Shown here: one piece after another, positions 58,590 through 64,000 of the stretch
How the letters are laid out: each line of letters starts with the position of its first letter
Numbering within the stretch: position 1 is the stretch's first letter
From: Talinum fruticosum
Taxonomy: Eukaryota > Streptophyta > Magnoliopsida > Caryophyllales > Talinaceae
Assembly (NCBI GenBank): GCA_021018815.1
Contig: JAITYX010000025.1
Location: 6,248,001 to 6,312,000, forward strand
DNA length: 64,000 nucleotides
Reading direction: 5' to 3'
Notes under the pieces: generated by a model
Seen by the model: the letters and a program-made list of their open reading frames with translations, nothing else
Databases searched by the model: none
What the model was told of the DNA's origin: nothing
Program-made: the position numbers and the translations under genes

Positions 58590-59280
58590 TCATGCATTAG
58601 AGTTCATTTTGGATCTTTGGAGGGGACTTAACCTCGTAGGTCACTACAAAGCATAGACCCATTGGGCGACTCTTTGAACCAGGCGACTCTTTGAACCAAC
58701 TCTCTTTCCAATCACCCAAGGTGGAACTGGATCAAAGTGGAGTATTCTGACCTACTCACAAACTCAATGAGGCATTATACCTCTTTTCGAGGGCAAATGC
58801 CTTTTGTAGCCATAGCTGAAATAATTATTCAACATGACATTCCGTTTTGGAGCAGGGAGGTTTGGGACACCTCCATTAAGTATCCCACCCAAAACCAAGT
58901 TCTCGATGCCCCTTCAAACACAAGAAAGTGCCGCCTTGAAGACCCTCATCGCCCTAGACCTAGTCAGTCGCTGTCGCAAAGCACAAGTTCTAGTCCAAGT
59001 TACTACCAATCTAGCCCTCCACAAAAGAAGAATTGCATTGAGTGTGATTTAGAGTCAACTGACACTTCCATGTATATCATAGATTAGAGGGTTATGTTTT
59101 AAGAAATGACAACTAGTGTCATCTCTTAGGATATTTTAATAAGTGTAATAGACACATACAATGGTCTTATCTTATTTTATGTTCTTCCTTATTGCATTGT
59201 AAAAATCATATCTATAAGTTGTAATGCTTCAATTATATCAATGAAATAAATATTATTGATCACTTTCAAGATGTCTACTC
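58590..59280 (+). other. Atypical leader of the chromovirus, possible captured sequence
   Basis: Between the primer site and gag lies a stretch with a 116-residue ORF (58737-59087: FRGQMPFVAIAEIIIQHDIP, then a Ser/Gln/Pro-rich region). It is followed by text that looks like a gene 3' UTR ('gttgtaatgcttcaattata', 'caatgaaataaat'). I do not recognise the protein, and its link to gag is unclear. Confidence 0.4.
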
Positions 59281-59289
59281 GATGAGCTT

Positions 59290-60240
59290 TTTATTTTGGA
59301 TACTCCCAATGCTACCAAAGGAAACCCAAAATTTAGTGATGATGAGATTGCTAAATTAGACTCAAAGACCATGGCATTTATAATGGACAAGTTTCTTGTC
59401 AATAAGAGTCAACAAAAAGAAGAAGATTCATCTTCTAAAGTATTTCAAAGAATAGGCTCCCACAATCCCCTAAAATATGACGATAAAGTTGATCCACTAG
59501 TATTGGAGAATTGGATTAAGGCTTTTGATAAATTGTTCTTAGAGGTTAAGTGTCTCGATGATCGCAAGCCGGGATTGCAAGCTACTATTTGAGTGGTCAA
59601 GCCGATTTATGGTGGGATACCCAAAAAGGCAAGTTGAAGGAGGAAGGTTATGATTGGGAAAAACTAAAAGAGGATTTGAGGGGTAAATTTTATTCTAACT
59701 TTCTAAGGAACGAAAAAGAAAGAGAATTTGTGAGTTTAAGGCAAGGATGAATGAGTGTAGTTGAGTATGCTCAAAATTCATGGAATTAGCAAGGTTTGCT
59801 CTTGAATTGAAACCAAATGATAAAAAGAGAATGGAATGGTTCGAGAATGGACTTGATCCTGAATTACGCAAACAACTAGCCATTTTTCCAGCCCAAATTT
59901 ATCATGAGTTGTACAATGAGACCTACCTCTGTGGAAAGTGTGAATAGCATGGTCAATCGCTATTATCAAAGAGATGGACAATCAAATGAGTGGAAGCAAA
60001 GAAGGCCGGAACACAAGCCGGATCCTTAAGTCGACAATAGGAATAAGTGGCTATACCCGTGGAAGGATGTAAAACCACCACCGAAGAAGGTTGTACGTGG
60101 ACAAACCTAGTTTATAATGGACCACTATGTACCCATTGTAGGTTCAAAAATCACCCAGAGAGAATTGCCGCAAGAAACTTGGATTATGCTTATGGTGTGG
60201 CAGTTCTGGACATATGGTTGCTAATTTCCTAACTGCAAAG
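59290..60240 (+). pseudogene. Chromovirus gag, broken
   Basis: DTPNATKGNPKFSDDEIAKL at 59299 leads to FQRIGSHNPLKYDDKVDPLV and LENWIKAFDKLF, the Ty3 Gag start. The next frame gives GQADLWWDTQKGKLKEEGYD, LKEDLRGKFYSNFLRNEKER and ELKPNDKKRMEWFENGLDPE (59590-59870). The zinc knuckle LCLWCGSSGHMVANF (60190-60230) has Phe for the last Cys. At least three frame changes occur. Confidence 0.82.
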
Positions 60241-60927
60241 AAGAAGGAACCAAAGAAGGAGTCCTATGGTGGCATACAAGGAGGGACTACAACAAAGGTC
60301 AACACAAGTGGCAAAATTTATGCTCTTACCCACAAAGAGGTAGAAAATTCGGGCATGGTTGTTGCTAGCACCCTAACTATTAATGATGTTTCTATCCTTA
60401 TGTTATTTGATCCGGGTGCTCCACATTCATTTATCTCTAATAAGCTAGTTACTGAGCTGGGTCTTAGTCCTAGATTGACCTTTGAAGGCTTATCGGTGAA
60501 TTTACTTGATGGCAAAAATGTATATTGCTCAAAGTCATATCCAAGTTGTGCTATAACCATAGGGAAAGAGACTCTTAAGGGTGAATTAATTGGATTTGAG
60601 TTAGTTGACTTTGATGCAATTTTGGGAATGGATTGGTTGTCAAAGTATGGGGCCAAAATAAATTGTAAGGATCGAAAGGTTAGCCTTAGGAGTCCTTCCG
60701 GGAAAATAGTGGTCCATGGGGATGGAGCTGAAAAGAAGATACCACTAGTGTTTATAATGAAGGTACGAAAGATGATAAGGAAAGGATGTGAAGGATTTCT
60801 TTGTGAAATAAATGACACTTCCAAAATAAAAGTCCATTCTTGGAGAGATACCTATTGTAAAAGATTTTCCCGAGGTATTTCCCGACGATCTACCTGGTTT
60901 ACCTCCATAAAGAGAAGTACAATTTGA
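60240..60927 (+). pseudogene. Chromovirus protease region
   Basis: Open frame with YALTHKEVENSGMVVASTLT, then LMLFDPGAPHSFISNKLVTE (60400-60460): the Asp of the aspartic-protease D-S/T-G site is kept but Ser is Pro. ILGMDWLSKYGAKINCKDRK (60620-60680) is the second conserved protease block. The frame ends near the RT start, where PIVKDFPEVFPDDLPGLPP is read in another frame (60845-60905). Confidence 0.82.
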
Positions 60928-62165
60928 GGTGGACTTAGTTCCTCATTGCAGAATTAAAGGAACTAAAAGTGCAGTTGGAGGAACTTTTGGAGAAAGGGTT
61001 CATTAGGCCTAGTGTATCACCGTGGGGAGCCTTGGTACTTTTTCTTAAAAAGATGGATGGGAGTATCAGGTTGTGTATTGATTATTATGGGTAGAATAAG
61101 ATTGCTATCAAGAATAAGTATCCTCTTTCCTCGAATTGATGACCTTTTTATCAACTTCAAGGTGTTGCAGTCTTTTTCAAAAATTGACCTTAGATCGAGT
61201 TACCACCAATTAAGTATTAAGGTTGAGGATGTTCCTAAAACTGTTTTCCAAACTCGTTATGGTCATTATGAGTTCCTGGTAATGCCTTTTGGATTAACCA
61301 ATGCTCCCACTAAGTTTATGGATTTAATGCAACGACCTTAAACCATATCTTGACCAATTTGTGATAGTATTTATTGATGATATTTTGGTATATCCCAAGA
61401 ATGAGGAGGAACATGCACAACACCTTAGGATGATCTTGGAGATACTAAAAGAACATAAGTTATTTGGCAAGTTCAAGAAGTGTGAGTTTTGGTTAAAAGA
61501 AGTTGCCTTTTTGGGGCATGTTATCTCTAAGGATGGAATTAAGGTGGATCCTCAAAAGATTGAAGCAATGGTAAATTGGCCCACACCAACCAATGTTACA
61601 AAGGTCGAAGTTTCTTGGGATTGGCAGGATATTATCGAAGGTTTGTGAAAAAATTTCACGAATAGCAAGACCTTTCACAAATTTAATAAGAAAAATTACC
61701 AAGTTTGAATTGAGTTCAGATTGTGAATCCGCTTTACTGAATTAAAGATACACCTCACTACCGCCTCGGTTCTAGCCCTACCTTGTAGTGATGAAGGATT
61801 TGTCATTTTTAGTGATGCTTCTAAGAAGGGCCTAGGTGTGTGCTTATGTAAAATGATAAGGTCATTGCTTATGCATCCCGACAATTGAAACCTTGTAAGG
61901 TTAACTATCCTACTCATGATTTTGAGTTAGCGAGCTGTGGTTTTTTCACTCAAGATATGGGGGTACTACTTAATTGGTGTTTCATGTAAGATTTTCACCG
62001 ACCATAAGAGCCTTAAATATTTCTTCACCCAACCTGATTTGAATATGAGACAAAGGCGTTGGCTAGAACTCATCAAGGATTATGATTTGGACATTCAATA
62101 TCAACTTGGAAAAGTCAATGTTGTCACCGATGCTTTGAAGCAGAAAGTCATCTCTTGGTCTTAAT
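60928..62165 (+). pseudogene. Chromovirus reverse transcriptase and RNase H, broken
   Basis: [52 protein letters not shown] (61130-61310), [20 protein letters not shown] with the catalytic FIDD at 61370-61381, then [20 protein letters not shown]. RNase H: FVIFSDASKKGLGVCLCKM (61800-61855), [60 protein letters not shown], up to 62160. The order RT-RH before integrase is Ty3 type. Frames change at about 60927, 61340, 61620, 61850 and 61930. Confidence 0.88.
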
Positions 62166-62214
62166 CTATTGCATGGGTTACCTTTAGCTATTCAATGAGA
62201 TTTTGAAAGACTTG

Positions 62215-63735
62215 GGGTAGAATTTGTGTACAAGGGTTCTCGCAGGAAAACTCATGGTGATGGAAGTGCGTTCCACATTGATAGACGATATTGTTGTGGC
62301 TCAGGAGTTGGACCCCATGATTTTAAAACTAAAGGAGGATATGATGAATGGGAAATGTCCTGGTTTTGTGATTCATGAAGATGGTTCATTAAGGTTTCAA
62401 GGACGATTGTGTGTGCGTAACCATAAGGATTTAAAGGAAAAGATCCTGACTTAAGCACATCAAACCCCATATTCAGTCCATCCAGGGGAGTAAGATGTAT
62501 AAGGATTTACGACAAAGTTTTTGGTGGAGCAACATGAAGAAGGAGGTAGCAGAATTTGTGTCTAGATGCTTAACATGTCAACAAGTGAAGTTTGACCATC
62601 ATAGACCCGCTAGGGAAATGAGATCATTGGAGGTTCTAGTTTAGAAATGGGATTCTATATCTATAGATTTTATCATGGGATTACCTCGAACTCAAAATGA
62701 ACATAATTCGATATAGGTGATTATGGATCGTTTGACCAAATCTGTTCACTTTATGGCTATTAAGGATACTTGGAAGGTGGAGAAGTTGGCAAGAATATAC
62801 ATCAAGGAGATAGGCAGATTACATGGAGTTCATAGTGACATCGTCTCTTATCATGATTTTTGATTTTTTCATGAGTATAGACTGCACTTCAAAGAGTGTT
62901 AGGAACAAATCTAAATCTTAGCATCGCATATTACCCCGAGACTCGATGGACAGATCGAAAGAACCAATTAAACTTTAGAAGATATGTTGCGTGCATGTGT
63001 ACTTGATTTCTAAGGGACTTGGGAGGAAAATTTACCATTGGTTGAGTTCTCTTGCAATAACAATTACCATGAAAGTGTCAAGATGGCGCCATTCGAGGCT
63101 CCGTATGGGCGGAAATGTAGATCTCCACTTTATTGGAGTGATATTAATGAGACCTTAGTAGTGGGACCTGAATTAATTCAAGTATGCAAGTGGAAAAGAT
63201 TAGAGTGATACAAGGTTACATGAGGGCCGCACAGGATAGATAACGAACTTATGCACAAAAGAGGCTTAGACCCTTAGAATTCAAGGTTGGGGACAATGTG
63301 TTTTTGAATGTCTCCATTAAGAGGTTTCATGCGATTTGACAAAGTAGGAAAGCTAAGTCCTCGCTTTGTAGGACGATATGAGATTATTGAACAAATCGGC
63401 CCGTGGCTTATCGTCTTGCATTGCCACCGAACTCTCAAAAGTTGATAATGTATTTCATGTATCGCAATTAAGAGGGTATGTTTCCAACTCTAGCCATGTG
63501 ATCTAACAAGATAATCTTTGGCTAGTGGATAATCTAACTTATGAGGAGCAACCTATTCAAACTTGGACAAACAAGAAAAGCAGCTCAGGAACAAACTTAT
63601 ACCATTGGTTAAGGTGTTGTGGGCTAATCACTCTAGGCAAGAAGTGACATGGGAGACCGAGGCCCACATGCGGACAAAATACCCATACCTTTTCACTCAC
63701 GACAACATTGACAAGTAAGTTTGGAGGACGAAACT
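62215..63735 (+). pseudogene. Chromovirus integrase with C-terminal chromodomain-like tail, broken
   Basis: The linker ELDPMILKLKEDMMNGKCPG leads to the HHCC finger (HQTPYSVHPG, then CLTCQQVKFDHHRP at about 62570). The catalytic core has WDSISIDFIMGLPRTQNEHN (62650), a second acidic residue in HSDIVSYHDF (about 62835), and DGQIERTN...LEDMLRACVLD (62945-63010). Downstream FEAPYGRKCRSPLYWSDINE is followed by LSPRFVGRYEIIEQIGP. The tail VLWANHSRQEVTWETEAHMR then TKYPYLF (63615-63690) matches the chromodomain end typical of chromoviruses. There are several stops and shifts. Confidence 0.85.
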
Positions 63736-63741
63736 TAATCC

Positions 63742-63753
63742 AAGGGGGAAATC
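63742..63753 (+). other. Chromovirus polypurine tract
   Basis: AAGGGGGAAATC just before the 3' LTR start, after the 'gaggacgaaactt' motif common at this place in chromoviruses. Confidence 0.7.
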
Positions 63754-63812
63754 TATAATAACGAGGAAAATTTTATTATGATTATATTGATATTATGATT
63801 ATATTGATATTC

Positions 63813-63881
<69 letters not shown>

Positions 63882-64000
63882 TGATATTATTGTTATTATT
63901 AATATCATTATTATTATTGTTATTGTTAGATGGTATTAAGAGTGTGTTAATGGTAATTGGCATGTGGAAAATTCTAAGTGTCACATGGTATATTTACAAA
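63754..64000 (+). repeat. Chromovirus 3' LTR, first 247 bases
   Basis: Begins TATAATAACGAGG (TG start changed to TA) and includes the (ATT)n run at 63812-63879. It continues past the window and gives the empty-site sequence for the hAT insertion in the 5' LTR. Confidence 0.85.

Larger units (their letters stand above)
51873..64000 (+). mobile_element. Ty3 chromovirus (Tekay/Del-like) with nested hAT, 3' end beyond the window
   Basis: The 5' LTR (about 51873-58384, split by a hAT), primer site 58387-58398, gag, protease, RT, RNase H, integrase and C-terminal chromodomain-like tail on the plus strand, a polypurine tract near 63742 and the first 247 bases of the 3' LTR. The PR-RT-RH-INT order marks Ty3 type. 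The exact 5' start (51873-51879) is uncertain because the two LTR starts have diverged. All domains are recognisable but broken. Confidence 0.88.

Noticed and set aside
1..64000. Prokaryotic-type defence, toxin or operon systems
   Set aside because: Introns, plant LTR/LINE/hAT/MULE elements and a chloroplast transporter show plant nuclear DNA; nothing supports such systems.

Overview
This window is nuclear DNA of a flowering plant. It holds one spliced gene for a chloroplast inner-envelope transporter, surrounded by plant transposable elements, most of them nested in one another. The DNA is AT-rich. I saw no bacterial-type operons, CRISPR arrays, rRNA or convincing tRNA genes. The species cannot be named from the sequence.

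Layout. 1-2377: 5' end of a Tat/Ogre-type Ty3 retrotransposon (minus) that leaves the window on the left. 2378-4960: decayed coding sequence behind a tRNA-Met primer site, with a caulimovirid-style Cys knuckle (possible old endogenous pararetrovirus). 5860-7349: solo LTR of a Sirevirus-like copia family (target duplication AGTCT). 8331-13495: triose phosphate/phosphate translocator gene (TPT), 12 coding exons, intact except for one missing T in exon 2. 13819-23347: Mutator-like element with a FAR1/FRS-type transposase relic and 9-bp duplication TTGGGAGTA, split by a copia element at 17282-22535 (duplication TGTTA). 23428-25445: single Tat-type LTR. 26800-28234: second Sirevirus solo LTR, opposite strand (duplication TGATT).

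29185-51723 is a LINE ORF1 cut in two by a 21.4-kb nest. A Sirevirus (30114-51567, minus) carries an extra ORF after pol. That ORF is interrupted by a 2.8-kb solo LTR (33350-36120, duplication TTGAC). The Sirevirus primer-binding site is interrupted by an 8.3-kb gag-only Tat-type element (41874-50136, duplication GATAC). From about 51873 to the right edge lies a Ty3 chromovirus (plus strand). Its 5' LTR holds a hAT transposon (52115-57442, duplication CATAGTAT) containing a block of telomere-like CCCTAA repeats.

The insertion order can be read from who interrupts whom: LINE, then Sirevirus, then Tat element and solo LTR; chromovirus, then hAT; MULE, then copia. Only TPT looks like a working host gene. 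All transposon reading frames seen are broken by stops or frameshifts. I found no evidence of a new gene system. The most useful leads are the TPT frameshift, the tandem repeats in the gag-only Tat element, the FAR1-type MULE next to TPT, the telomere-like block in the hAT, and the pararetrovirus-like relic.
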